Shown here: piece after piece, positions 24,847 to 33,626 of the stretch | How positions within the stretch are numbered: the stretch's first letter is position 1 | Layout of the letters: each line of letters opens with the position of its first letter | From: Nonlabens sp. Ci31 | Lineage (GTDB): Bacteria; Bacteroidota; Bacteroidia; Flavobacteriales; Flavobacteriaceae | Length of the DNA stretch: 64,000 bases | Assembly (NCBI RefSeq): GCF_012974865.1 | Contig: NZ_CP043633.1 | Span: forward strand, 2,663,501 to 2,727,500 | Reading direction: 5' to 3' | The notes under the pieces: model-generated | The model's database searches: none | Seen by the model: only the letters and a program-made list of their open reading frames with translations | Told to the model about the DNA's origin: nothing | Position numbers and translations under genes: made by a program

Positions 24847-26895
24847 TTACCTTAAATAGACATAGCCTGCTTTGGGTTTAATGTTAGGTTCATTTAATTC
24901 CAGTACGTAAAAATAAGTTCCAGTAGGAAGCCTTTCTCCTGAGTTATATAAACCAGTATTAGAAGTGCCGTCCCATCCGCCAGAATTGTTATTTCCTTCC
25001 CATATTTTTTGTCCGTATCTGCTAAATATATACATTTTATGATTAGTATAGATATTATAAAGTCCAGAAACGATGAACGTATCGTTTAATCCATCACCGT
25101 TAGGTGTAACTACATTAAAAATCTCCACAGGACAATTTTTTATCTGTATCAAAAATGAATAAATAAGGAAACAGTTTTCATTTGATACCCTCATATAAAT
25201 TTCTTGAGTAGGGAATAAATTGGTGTAATTGAAAGGATTTAAAATAGAGTTTTGACTTGCTAAAGCATCTGTCTCTGTTTCATAATAGGTTACGGTCTGA
25301 TTGCTATTTGTAGAAATAAGATCACCAATTTCAGTCAAATCAAATAAAGCCTCGTCAAAACCTTCTTCACATAATTCTAATACATTTGGAAAACCATTTA
25401 TAGTAACTTGCTCAAATACCTCAATTGTTGTTGTTACGGTAAAAACTTGTACTAAGGTTTCTACGGTAGCTGATACGGTATAAGATCCCGGAGCAGAAAA
25501 TAAATGAGAAGGAACTAGTTCACTGGAACTATTAGCAACTCCTGAGGCTGGATCTCCAAAGTCCCAATTTACGGAGACTAAGTTTGCTGGGGTATTGATA
25601 CTAAAAGATTGTTCTTCACCAAAACAGTGATCTATTGCTTCAATTTCACCGTTCAGTAAAAAGGACTGTACAAAAATGGGTAATCCATACCATGCTGTTG
25701 CATTTTGAGTCAACGGAAAAGAGTTAAACGTATAACTGGCATTGGTTCCTGCATCATCGGGGTTATTGATAACACTCAAGGCATTTTGTTGAAGTCTGGA
25801 ATGGTATATTTTATTGTCCAGTCCCAATTGCAGTGCACCTCTAAAAGGCGTGATGTTATCTTGATGAATAACTGTAGCACTATTTGCAATGCTAGAGGCT
25901 GTTAAGTCATATTGAATAATCTCACCTCTTATTAACTCAAATATTTGAGTCGTAGAAGCATTCATATAATCCACTTCTGCATATAAAAACTGTCCATTTC
26001 CAGAAAATTCTACCCCATAAATGGAACCACCATCCTGTCTTGTCAACAAGGGTTGCGCATTTGATACTATTCCTGTAGCATTATCAAAGTCGTATAGGTA
26101 TAACTCGCCGCCATTTGTATAGGCAGTACTTCGTGCTGTTAAAACATCTGTAATGCCAGTAAACTCTGCCGTGGTGTTATTTGAAAAATGAGCGGCAACC
26201 AGTCTATTACCTCTAGCGTTTACTTTAATGTAACCACGCATAGCAGCTACATCTACATTTGTTACAGTTGCAGTAATCAACTCTACAAATGGAGCCACTT
26301 GAGAAATAACTGGAGTAGTATTCAATCCATTGGCTGTTAATTCATAAGAATAAAATAAATCTTGAAATTGCGAAATGATCCAAAATCCGTCACCTGTAGC
26401 GTTTGAAATAGCGGTTAGTTTTTCTGAAGTTATAGGTAATAGGTTGGTGTTTTTATTTAAAACATCAATATCCCCAGTACCTCCGTTTAAAGACATATCA
26501 ACGATTGAGTAGTGCAATCCTTCTGTATTGCGATAGACCAGATCATCAGTATCTACCGTAAAAACATAGTATAAATTAGGACTTCCAGGTAATGGGACGA
26601 TTATGGCACTGCTGGTACTTGAAGAGTTTCCTTTAAGGCCAGCCCCGTTAGGCATAAGGATATGAGCGGCATCGTATACTAAAGAGCCATCTGTATAGAA
26701 TAATAAATTGCCAAATTCATCTGAGATGGTGGCACAACCTTCTCCAGTTATTAATTGTCCATCATTAATTGCTACAGCATTGCCTGTGTTAAAATCAATA
26801 CCGGCGTTGATCCCAAAATACCAGTAGGAGGATTCCAGTTGCGCTTTCGCGAAAGCGGAACAAATAAAAATCAATAAATATAAGATGTACTTCAT
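24847..26895 (-). CDS. T9SS-exported protein with PKD and CHU_C domains, second paralogue
   Basis: 682 residues, a shorter paralogue of its neighbours: signal peptide MKYILYLLIFICSAFAKAQ, shared N-terminal region (SSYWYFGINAGIDFN, GNLLFYTDGSLVYDA), one PKD module (SVNWDFGDPASGVAN), one Asp-pair repeat (LELCEEGFDEALFDLTE) and a CHU_C domain (NVVTPNGDGLNDTFIVSGLY, FSRYGQKIWEG). Fewer Ig-like repeats explain the length. The last residues before the cleavage site, AFAKA, are encoded by the iterated palindrome at 26843-26856. Confidence 0.88.
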   Translation of the reverse strand: MKYILYLLIFICSAFAKAQLESSYWYFGINAGIDFNTGNAVAINDGQLITGEGCATISDEFGNLLFYTDGSLVYDAAHILMPNGAGLKGNSSSTSSAIIVPLPGSPNLYYVFTVDTDDLVYRNTEGLHYSIVDMSLNGGTGDIDVLNKNTNLLPITSEKLTAISNATGDGFWIISQFQDLFYSYELTANGLNTTPVISQVAPFVELITATVTNVDVAAMRGYIKVNARGNRLVAAHFSNNTTAEFTGITDVLTARSTAYTNGGELYLYDFDNATGIVSNAQPLLTRQDGGSIYGVEFSGNGQFLYAEVDYMNASTTQIFELIRGEIIQYDLTASSIANSATVIHQDNITPFRGALQLGLDNKIYHSRLQQNALSVINNPDDAGTNASYTFNSFPLTQNATAWYGLPIFVQSFLLNGEIEAIDHCFGEEQSFSINTPANLVSVNWDFGDPASGVANSSSELVPSHLFSAPGSYTVSATVETLVQVFTVTTTIEVFEQVTINGFPNVLELCEEGFDEALFDLTEIGDLISTNSNQTVTYYETETDALASQNSILNPFNYTNLFPTQEIYMRVSNENCFLIYSFLIQIKNCPVEIFNVVTPNGDGLNDTFIVSGLYNIYTNHKMYIFSRYGQKIWEGNNNSGGWDGTSNTGLYNSGERLPTGTYFYVLELNEPNIKPKAGYVYLR
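26843..26856. repeat. iterated palindrome inside a signal-peptide coding region
   Basis: Perfect GCTTTCGCGAAAGC; the coding strand reads CSAFAKAQ at the signal-peptidase site. Confidence 0.95.
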
Positions 26896-26925
26896 TGCTC
26901 TATGGTAAAAATAGGCAATATGATT

Positions 26926-29900
26926 TTATCTTTTCAAAGTAAAGTGAGAAGAGAAAGTTGTGCCATCCATTAATGTAGCTTTGAACCAATAATCGCTTGA
27001 AGGTAAAGGAGTACCGTTATAGGTTCCATCCCAACCTGGCCCTTGTGGAGAAACTTGCTTTAACAATTTTCCATAGCGGTCAAAAATAAAAATTTCAGAA
27101 TTTGGTTCAAAAACCACAGAGACCCCTATTAATTGCCAGTAATCGTTAAAGCCATCATTATTAGGAGTAAAAAAACGAGGATAACCCATAATACTGAAGT
27201 CTTGTGTAGTCGTACCACAACCGTTTTTATCCCTTACATAAACCGTATAAAACCCAGGTGCAATATTATTAAAAACGGGACTGTCTTGATAGGAGTCTTC
27301 AAAGTTGATGCGGTATTCATAATCCCCTAATCCAGTTACATTAATAGTTGCAGATCCGGCGCTGCTAGTACCTGCATTTATAGTTTCTACACTGGTAATA
27401 GTTGCAGGCTCACTTATGATTACCGTAATCAGTCTATCTCTAGAACAGCCTTCTAAATTAGAAACCGTGACGCGATAATCGCCACCTGCAGTCACAGAAA
27501 TAGATGCTGTAGTTGCCCCAGTACTCCATAAATAGGTATACTCATTTAAAGTTCCAGTCAGGATACCGCTATCTAGAGTTAAAGCTTGCGGATTGTTGCC
27601 ACAATAATCATACAATTCGGTTAATTCTATAACAGGAATTGCATTCACTGTTAATAACACTTCGCTGATTCCAAAACAGTTGCCATCTGGAGATTCTGCT
27701 CGTGCAAATAGGCTTTGGTTGTCAGGTGTGGTGTTCGTAAATAGATTAGGTAGTGTATTTTGCTCTGTTAAAGCGTCGTTTAGGGATGTGTAGTAATTTA
27801 CAGTTACGTTTGCCGGTGCACTGATCAACACATCACTATTGGCATTGGAAAGATCAAATTCTGCAAGACCATCTTCTATTCCATCATCATCACAAATAGA
27901 TAAGCTAGTGTCTTGAGCATCGCTAGCACTTACTGATAAAGTAACGGTAGAAGTGGTATAACAGCCAGTGATATCATTGGTAACTCTAGCGATGATATTT
28001 TGCATAGGAGTAAGGTTGATATAACTTATATTATCCAGAGCATTTATATTAGCATTTGCATCATTTTGATTGATAAAATAAGAAACGCTAACGGCTATAG
28101 CACTTGCACTTATAGAATCATCAAAACTCATAAAACTAAACACTGTTCTTCCATCTGGAGTGCCGTCTTCATCACATTGAAATGCAGAGAAGTCGGTGGC
28201 TACAGGTTTAGGATTAACAATTAATTCAAAAGATTGAGTGGTATCAGCACAACTTGGTTCTAAAGTATTTTCTATACGTATAAACACAGTTTCATTAAAA
28301 GCTGTTGTATTGGCATAACTCAATGCCAATGCTCCAGAGTTGTTGTCGGCATCATTTTGTGAAGAATGATAGGAGACATTAAAATCAGAGGCGTTTTGAG
28401 AGCCTAGGATTGTATTTGTCTGATTGCTCAAATCAAAGGTGACCACACCGTCAAAATCATCATCACAAACCTCTAAATCACTTACGAGATTAGAAAATGG
28501 CTGATCAAACACTTCTAAATCAAAAGGCAAGGTTTCATAGCAGCTTGCACTATTACTGTTATAAATTCTAGCAATAAGTGTTTGTTGAGAAATAGTTGCT
28601 AGATACGGAGTAGTAATGGCATTTCTGTTCATATCGGCATCTGCTTGATTGGTAAAATACCTCACTGTGAAAATGTTAGGGTCTTGTGTGCCTAAAATTT
28701 GTGGTGTAGCAAGTAGGTCTAAATTAACTATTTCTCTTCCGTTTAGATCAGCATCACAGGCAACTATATCGCTTATGGTATTTGCAACAGGAGTGTCATA
28801 AATCTGTACGTTTTTACGATATACTCTTGTGCTTCCACCACTTGTTAATGATAAAACAACATTGTAAATTCTAGCAGTAGTGTAAATATGAGTTGGATTT
28901 TCTAGTGTAGAAGTGGTTCCGTCTCCAAATTCCCAAAGAACAGAATCTGGTGGTGTATCAGATTGAAATTCAAATGTGGTGCCATCACCTAAACACAAAT
29001 TTTCTACTTCTATTAAAGCGAAGAAACTTTGAATAAAAGGAGGTAATCCTTGAGTTGACATACGTCCAGCTAAAGGAATAGCATCGTGTTGATAATTACA
29101 ACCAGCACCTACAATGTTAGGATTATTAATAACACCTAAAAAATTTCTACCTATGGTAAAAGTATCGGCAAGTGCTCGGTATATTTTTCCATCTATTCCC
29201 AATTGTATCGCACCTCGATAACCAGGTCGTGTATCTATTTCAATACCGTTCAAAAATGGAGCGGATAGGTTTGCTGGGGTGAGTTCAAATTGATAAAGAG
29301 TAGAGGAATGGTTTGCCGGATTGTTTCCAAAAGTGTCATTAGAAGCTGTGATATACAATAAGCTACCGTCTGGAGAGAACTCTGCACCGTAGCCAGCTTG
29401 ATTTGCAGTAGTTAAATTTATAGCTCTTTCATTGGAAACGAGGCCAGTACTTTGGTCAAAATCATAGATATAACTTTGCGCACCCATGGTACAAGAAACT
29501 AGAAAACGACCGTCTGGCGAGAATTTTAAATACCCCCTTCTTGCTAATGTAGGCGTAGCGACGGTTGATATAATAGGAGTAGGGTTTACTCCAGTGGCAG
29601 TAACCGTAAACGTATGGAAAGAATCAAAGAAGCCAAAACCTGTAGAGTTGGCGTAAGTAGTTACAAATATCTCATCATTGACAGCATGATTAATTGCCGT
29701 CAATTTTTCAGAAGCCTCGTTTACTAGTAAAGGCGGATTATTAATATCAGTAGTTACCTCTCCAAGTCCAGAATTACCTCTCATGTCTACTTCATAATAA
29801 TGAACTTTATCACCACCGCCCTGATTTCCAGGAGGAAGGTCGACGGTGAAAATATAATAGATATTAGCATCTTGGGGTTTAGGAATAATAATGGCACTTT

Positions 29901-30207
29901 GACTACTCGATGGATCACCTCTTAGTCCTTGGCCATTGAGCATGATTTGATGTGTACTGTCATAAACGATGATCCCATCAGTATAAAACAACAGCTGCCC
30001 ATTCTCATCTGAAATGGTAGCGCAGCCCTCATTGGTAGAGACCTGACCGTTAGTTAAAGGAGTTACTGCTCCTGTTATTGGATCAAAGCTGATACCTGCG
30101 TTGAATCCAAAATACCAGTTTGATGCCTGCAATTGAGCATTTACGATACTAGAACACAATGTAATTGCCGTAATTAAAAAGGCAAATAATAATTTCTTTT
30201 TCTGCAT
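26926..30207 (-). CDS. T9SS-exported protein with PKD and CHU_C domains, third and longest paralogue
   Basis: 1093 residues: signal peptide (MQKKKLLFAFLITAITLCSSIVNAQ), shared N-terminal region (ASNWYFGFNAGISFDPITG, GQLLFYTDGIIVYDS), PKD module (SVLWEFGDGTTSTLENPTHIY), at least four Asp-pair repeats (VACDADLNGREIVNLDLL, EVCDDDFDGVVTFDLS, QCDEDGTPDGRTVFSF, SICDDDGIEDGLAEFDLS), an Ig-like segment, and CHU_C (YPRFFTPNNDGFNDYWQLIG, IFDRYGKLLKQV). First transcribed of the three. The Asp-rich repeats read Dx(D/N)xDG-like, as in calcium-binding loops. Confidence 0.88.
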   Translation of the reverse strand: MQKKKLLFAFLITAITLCSSIVNAQLQASNWYFGFNAGISFDPITGAVTPLTNGQVSTNEGCATISDENGQLLFYTDGIIVYDSTHQIMLNGQGLRGDPSSSQSAIIIPKPQDANIYYIFTVDLPPGNQGGGDKVHYYEVDMRGNSGLGEVTTDINNPPLLVNEASEKLTAINHAVNDEIFVTTYANSTGFGFFDSFHTFTVTATGVNPTPIISTVATPTLARRGYLKFSPDGRFLVSCTMGAQSYIYDFDQSTGLVSNERAINLTTANQAGYGAEFSPDGSLLYITASNDTFGNNPANHSSTLYQFELTPANLSAPFLNGIEIDTRPGYRGAIQLGIDGKIYRALADTFTIGRNFLGVINNPNIVGAGCNYQHDAIPLAGRMSTQGLPPFIQSFFALIEVENLCLGDGTTFEFQSDTPPDSVLWEFGDGTTSTLENPTHIYTTARIYNVVLSLTSGGSTRVYRKNVQIYDTPVANTISDIVACDADLNGREIVNLDLLATPQILGTQDPNIFTVRYFTNQADADMNRNAITTPYLATISQQTLIARIYNSNSASCYETLPFDLEVFDQPFSNLVSDLEVCDDDFDGVVTFDLSNQTNTILGSQNASDFNVSYHSSQNDADNNSGALALSYANTTAFNETVFIRIENTLEPSCADTTQSFELIVNPKPVATDFSAFQCDEDGTPDGRTVFSFMSFDDSISASAIAVSVSYFINQNDANANINALDNISYINLTPMQNIIARVTNDITGCYTTSTVTLSVSASDAQDTSLSICDDDGIEDGLAEFDLSNANSDVLISAPANVTVNYYTSLNDALTEQNTLPNLFTNTTPDNQSLFARAESPDGNCFGISEVLLTVNAIPVIELTELYDYCGNNPQALTLDSGILTGTLNEYTYLWSTGATTASISVTAGGDYRVTVSNLEGCSRDRLITVIISEPATITSVETINAGTSSAGSATINVTGLGDYEYRINFEDSYQDSPVFNNIAPGFYTVYVRDKNGCGTTTQDFSIMGYPRFFTPNNDGFNDYWQLIGVSVVFEPNSEIFIFDRYGKLLKQVSPQGPGWDGTYNGTPLPSSDYWFKATLMDGTTFSSHFTLKR

Positions 30208-30280
30208 GTGCGAATTTAATACACATATATCACATTTAATACTTTTTTAGGAATTCTTCATTTGTGTTTGCTATTGGTGA

Positions 30281-30318
30281 AAAAAAGATGCCCATTGGAA
30301 AAAATCTCAATGGGCATC
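30281..30318 (-). terminator. terminator of the ABC-2 transporter operon
   Basis: An 11-bp stem (30287-30297 with 30308-30318), T run on the minus strand, 27 bases after the permease stop. Confidence 0.85.
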
Positions 30319-30344
30319 TGGCATTAATTATATAAAAATTCAAA

Positions 30345-31187
30345 TTACAAGTCTCTTCGTTTAAGTAACACATAAGACCAGTAGATAAATAGGGCACTCC
30401 AGATACATACAGAAAGGATGTCAAGCCATTCAATATCATATTGCAAGTCAATTTCAGCAATTGAAATTTGATTCAAGGTCGATTCTACCAAATCAATTTT
30501 TGTAAAGGGTTGTTTAATTAAATTGGACATAGCATTTAAAGGGAGAATATGTAGTAACCAGTCGTAAATGGAAGTATCATAAAATCCGTCTACCAGTCTA
30601 GCAATTATATTGAGAATTCCTTCAAAGATGTACCATACAAATACAAATCCTAAGGCAAAAGCACTTCTCTTAATCAAAATTCCTGCAAATAGGCAAAAGC
30701 AAAAGAATATCAAATGAGCTAAAAAGAAGGCTCCTAAATAGCCCATCTGAGAGAAAATAATAGAAAACTCGTTAAAATCTGAATAAATCAAACCTAAAAT
30801 TAAGGAAGCTATAAAAACGATCAAAGTGGTTAGTACAGCCAGAGTAAGCGCTAAATAAAACTTAGAAAGAATCAATTCTTTTTTACTCAATCCATCAATT
30901 AGATTTTGTTTAATAGTTCTATTGCTGTACTCACTTGCGGTTAATGAAACCAATACAATTGCTATAAAAATCTTTAAATAACTGGTAAAGTATGTCGTAA
31001 TATGCCAGATCAATGGGAAATTAAAAATTCCCAAATCAGATAGACTACCACTAAACTGATTAAAACTAATCCTGATCATTCCAGTAAGCATCAACAACAC
31101 TACTATAACTAAATAGATGATGGTAAGAGTTTTACTGCTTTTACTATATCTGAATTTATGAAATTCTATATCTAATAATCTTTTCAT
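30345..31187 (-). CDS. ABC-2 type transporter permease
   Basis: 280 residues with six predicted membrane spans (for example TLTIIYLVIVVLLMLTGMI, LVSLTASEYSNRTIKQNLIDGLSKKEL cytoplasmic loop, LGFVFVWYIFEGILNII). The EYSNRT-x-x-x-NL-x-x-G motif is common in ABC-2 permeases of the bacitracin/lantibiotic-resistance and multidrug type. It forms the membrane half of a transporter with the ATPase 8 bases upstream. Substrate unknown. Confidence 0.88.
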   Translation of the reverse strand: MKRLLDIEFHKFRYSKSSKTLTIIYLVIVVLLMLTGMIRISFNQFSGSLSDLGIFNFPLIWHITTYFTSYLKIFIAIVLVSLTASEYSNRTIKQNLIDGLSKKELILSKFYLALTLAVLTTLIVFIASLILGLIYSDFNEFSIIFSQMGYLGAFFLAHLIFFCFCLFAGILIKRSAFALGFVFVWYIFEGILNIIARLVDGFYDTSIYDWLLHILPLNAMSNLIKQPFTKIDLVESTLNQISIAEIDLQYDIEWLDILSVCIWSALFIYWSYVLLKRRDL

Positions 31188-31195
31188 GGCTGCGA

Positions 31196-32092
31196 TTAGT
31201 TTTGGTTGGTTAATTCAATGAATTGGTCTTCCAGACTTTGTTTTTTATGAAATAGTTTACTCAGAACAATGCCGTTCTCAAAGGCTTCTTTATTGATTTG
31301 TGCATTGTTCACTTCTTCATAAAGTTTTACTTCCAGACCATCATCATTTGTTGTGATTGTTCCAGCATAGGCTTTGTCTTTGAGGAAATGATGCAGCGCT
31401 TCTCTATCAGTGGCGTCTATAAATATAGATCCATGATTTCTATTCATTTCGTCTACAGGACCAGAATACAACATTTTACCTAAGCGTAAAACCACTACGT
31501 CAGTGCACACTTTTTCCACTTCATCCAGTAAGTGAGAAGCGAGTAGGATGGTAGTCCCGTTTGCAGCAATCTTTTGAATAATATCTCTAATTTGACGTAT
31601 TCCTTGGGGGTCTAAGCCATTGGTAGGTTCATCAAGTATCAATATCTCTGGATCATTGAGCAAGGCACTCGCAATCGCAAGACGTTGTTTCATTCCCAAA
31701 GAGTAGGTTTTAAAAGGAGAATGCTTTCGCGAAAGCAATTCTACAAGAGTTAATTTCTCTTCAATTTTAGAGGTGTCTATATTTTTAATTTTACAGACCA
31801 GCTCTAGATTTTGAATCGCACTCATACTGGGATAAAAATTAGGCCGCTCTATAATAGCACCTATTCTTTTTAAGGCGTCGTGATTAGAAGTGGTTCCTTC
31901 AAACCATTTATAACCGCCACTAGTAGGGTTCACGACATTGAGTACCATTCCCAAAGTGGTGGATTTACCGCTACCGTTGGGACCGAGAATTCCGTAGACA
32001 TGGCCTTTTTTTATTTTAAATGAAATATGATCCACTGCAGTGAGCGTACCATAGTTTTTATGAAGTTGATTAATTTCAAGGATGGTTTCCAT
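31196..32092 (-). CDS. ABC transporter ATP-binding protein
   Basis: 298 residues with Walker A GPNGSGKST, signature YSLGMKQRLAIASALL, Walker B ILILDEPTNGLDPQG and H-loop LLASHLLDEVEK. The C-terminal 70 residues form the extension seen in DrrA/BcrA-type exporters. It pairs with the permease downstream. The 14-bp palindrome at 31723-31736 lies in the helical subdomain, encoding LSRKH, between the Q-loop and the signature motif; the neighbouring motifs are intact. Confidence 0.93.
   Translation of the reverse strand: METILEINQLHKNYGTLTAVDHISFKIKKGHVYGILGPNGSGKSTTLGMVLNVVNPTSGGYKWFEGTTSNHDALKRIGAIIERPNFYPSMSAIQNLELVCKIKNIDTSKIEEKLTLVELLSRKHSPFKTYSLGMKQRLAIASALLNDPEILILDEPTNGLDPQGIRQIRDIIQKIAANGTTILLASHLLDEVEKVCTDVVVLRLGKMLYSGPVDEMNRNHGSIFIDATDREALHHFLKDKAYAGTITTNDDGLEVKLYEEVNNAQINKEAFENGIVLSKLFHKKQSLEDQFIELTNQN
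31723..31736. repeat. iterated palindrome inside the ABC ATPase gene
   Basis: Perfect GCTTTCGCGAAAGC; the coding strand reads LLSRKH. Confidence 0.95.
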
Positions 32093-32151
32093 GAATAAAG
32101 TTTTTTTGTTGTATTATGTGACTGCAAGAAACAACAAATGTTACAAGATCG

Positions 32152-33234
32152 ATGTCCAAAAAGCTCCTTAATGATAAATTACTCTCCAATAAGAAACCTA
32201 CGTTCCCTATAGGAACCTCTTTATCAGATTATGTAAAAAGATACAATAGAGCTACTTCCATTCCCGTTTCCTATGAAGACTTATTGAGATTTGCGGGTTG
32301 TATCACCGTTTATGATAAAAATGATGAAGACACTTTATGGGTGCGATGTTATTATTCAGATTCTGATCGGGAACAATTAGACAGCCATTTAAAAAGAATC
32401 TACGATATTCTTCATAGTGATGGACGTGATAAGACACTGGATTATCTGAGTGTAGACGCTGTAGATTACTGTACCTTCGGTAATACAAAGCCATTTCGCA
32501 TCCGGATAAGAAATATCCTCAATGATGGATTTACCTATTTTTATGTAAAAAAAGCAGATGCCTCAAGGGTTTATGGATTAGAGTTAGAGCATTTACTATC
32601 ACCTCACCGAATTAACTTTTTAGTGTACAAGGATACTTTAATTGAAGAACATATAGCAGGTATTCCTGGAGATGAATTCATAGATAATTATATGGAAGAT
32701 TGTGATCATCAAGAGCTCACTCAAATAGCAAAAGAGTTTGTAAAATTTAATGAACGTTGCTTGATCAGATTACTGGGCGATATGCGATCCTATAATTATG
32801 TAGTGATTCCCACTCATGATTTTGATAGAGTTAGTTATGCGATACGCGCTATAGACTTTGACCAGCAAAGTTATGAAGGTAAATTAAAAGTATACCGACC
32901 TCAATTTTTTAAAGAAAATCTGGCAATGGTCAAGAATGTGGCAACTCATCTAAAGAGTGAAAGTATAGACCAATATAAAAAGGAAGAAAGGGCACTGATT
33001 GCAAAACGATTGATCAACACACAAAAACGCTATAGACAATTGATAAAATGTATGAAGGCTGATTTTATTTCTACTCCTGTAAAGTTCAAACAACTTAAAA
33101 AAGAACTCCATGAGTTTACCGGAGATGTGGCATTCAAGTCTGCTAGAAGTATGGGGGGTGTATTAAACACTGCGATGGAATTTGTGAAAAGAAATTATTA
33201 CGATACCGATCATGAGACCCAAAACAAGATATAG
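32152..33234 (+). CDS. uncharacterised protein with protein-kinase/APH-like fold signatures
   Basis: 360 residues, no signal peptide or membrane span. No family name is recognised, but the middle contains the kinase-fold landmarks in order: strand with Lys pair (YFYVKK, 129-134), a helix Glu (GLELEHLL, 142-149), a hinge-like EEHIAGIPGDEF (165-176), a catalytic-loop-like GDMRSYNYVVI with D210-x4-N215, and a metal-loop-like AIDFDQQ (D235). The usual glycine-rich loop is not obvious. The C-terminal 90 residues are basic and helical. It may phosphorylate a small molecule or protein, or be a pseudokinase. Single gene, divergent from the ABC operon. Confidence 0.6.
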   Translation: MSKKLLNDKLLSNKKPTFPIGTSLSDYVKRYNRATSIPVSYEDLLRFAGCITVYDKNDEDTLWVRCYYSDSDREQLDSHLKRIYDILHSDGRDKTLDYLSVDAVDYCTFGNTKPFRIRIRNILNDGFTYFYVKKADASRVYGLELEHLLSPHRINFLVYKDTLIEEHIAGIPGDEFIDNYMEDCDHQELTQIAKEFVKFNERCLIRLLGDMRSYNYVVIPTHDFDRVSYAIRAIDFDQQSYEGKLKVYRPQFFKENLAMVKNVATHLKSESIDQYKKEERALIAKRLINTQKRYRQLIKCMKADFISTPVKFKQLKKELHEFTGDVAFKSARSMGGVLNTAMEFVKRNYYDTDHETQNKI

Positions 33235-33626
33235 AATTTTAGATAGAAGATTCAAGAAAAAACCATCAAGTTCTAATTAACTATGTTAGACCACAGCAGT
33301 ATAAAGTATTTTTGAAAGCAGTTCTTTAAATTCAACGCATCATCTGTAGCTTTCTTTTTTGCTGGTTAAGGTACTCGGTGCAAACGAAGACTAGCGGGGA
33401 GGTTAAACAGACCAACTTTAAACTAATGTAAAAGAGGCTGCCCACCAAAAGAGGGGAATATTTTTTCTCTAAAAACGGAGCTACTCTTAAACTTTGTGTC
33501 ACAAAAAAAGGAAAGCCATTCAAGACCTCCCTTTTATTTTTATTCTTTTTACTCGTTACGACACCAGTCAAAAACTAACGATAGCTGGTTTACAGACTAA
33601 AAGCAGTGGTTGTTTAAAATAATAAT
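33235..33626. other. gene-free gap of about 390 bases
   Basis: Lies between the 3' ends of convergent genes. I see no convincing gene: a 79-codon minus-strand frame (33332-33571) has no recognisable content. No strong hairpin or repeat is visible. Confidence 0.5.

Noticed and set aside
33332..33571. 79-codon minus-strand frame as a gene
   Set aside because: No recognisable domain and a composition unlike neighbouring proteins; it lies in a gap between convergent gene ends.
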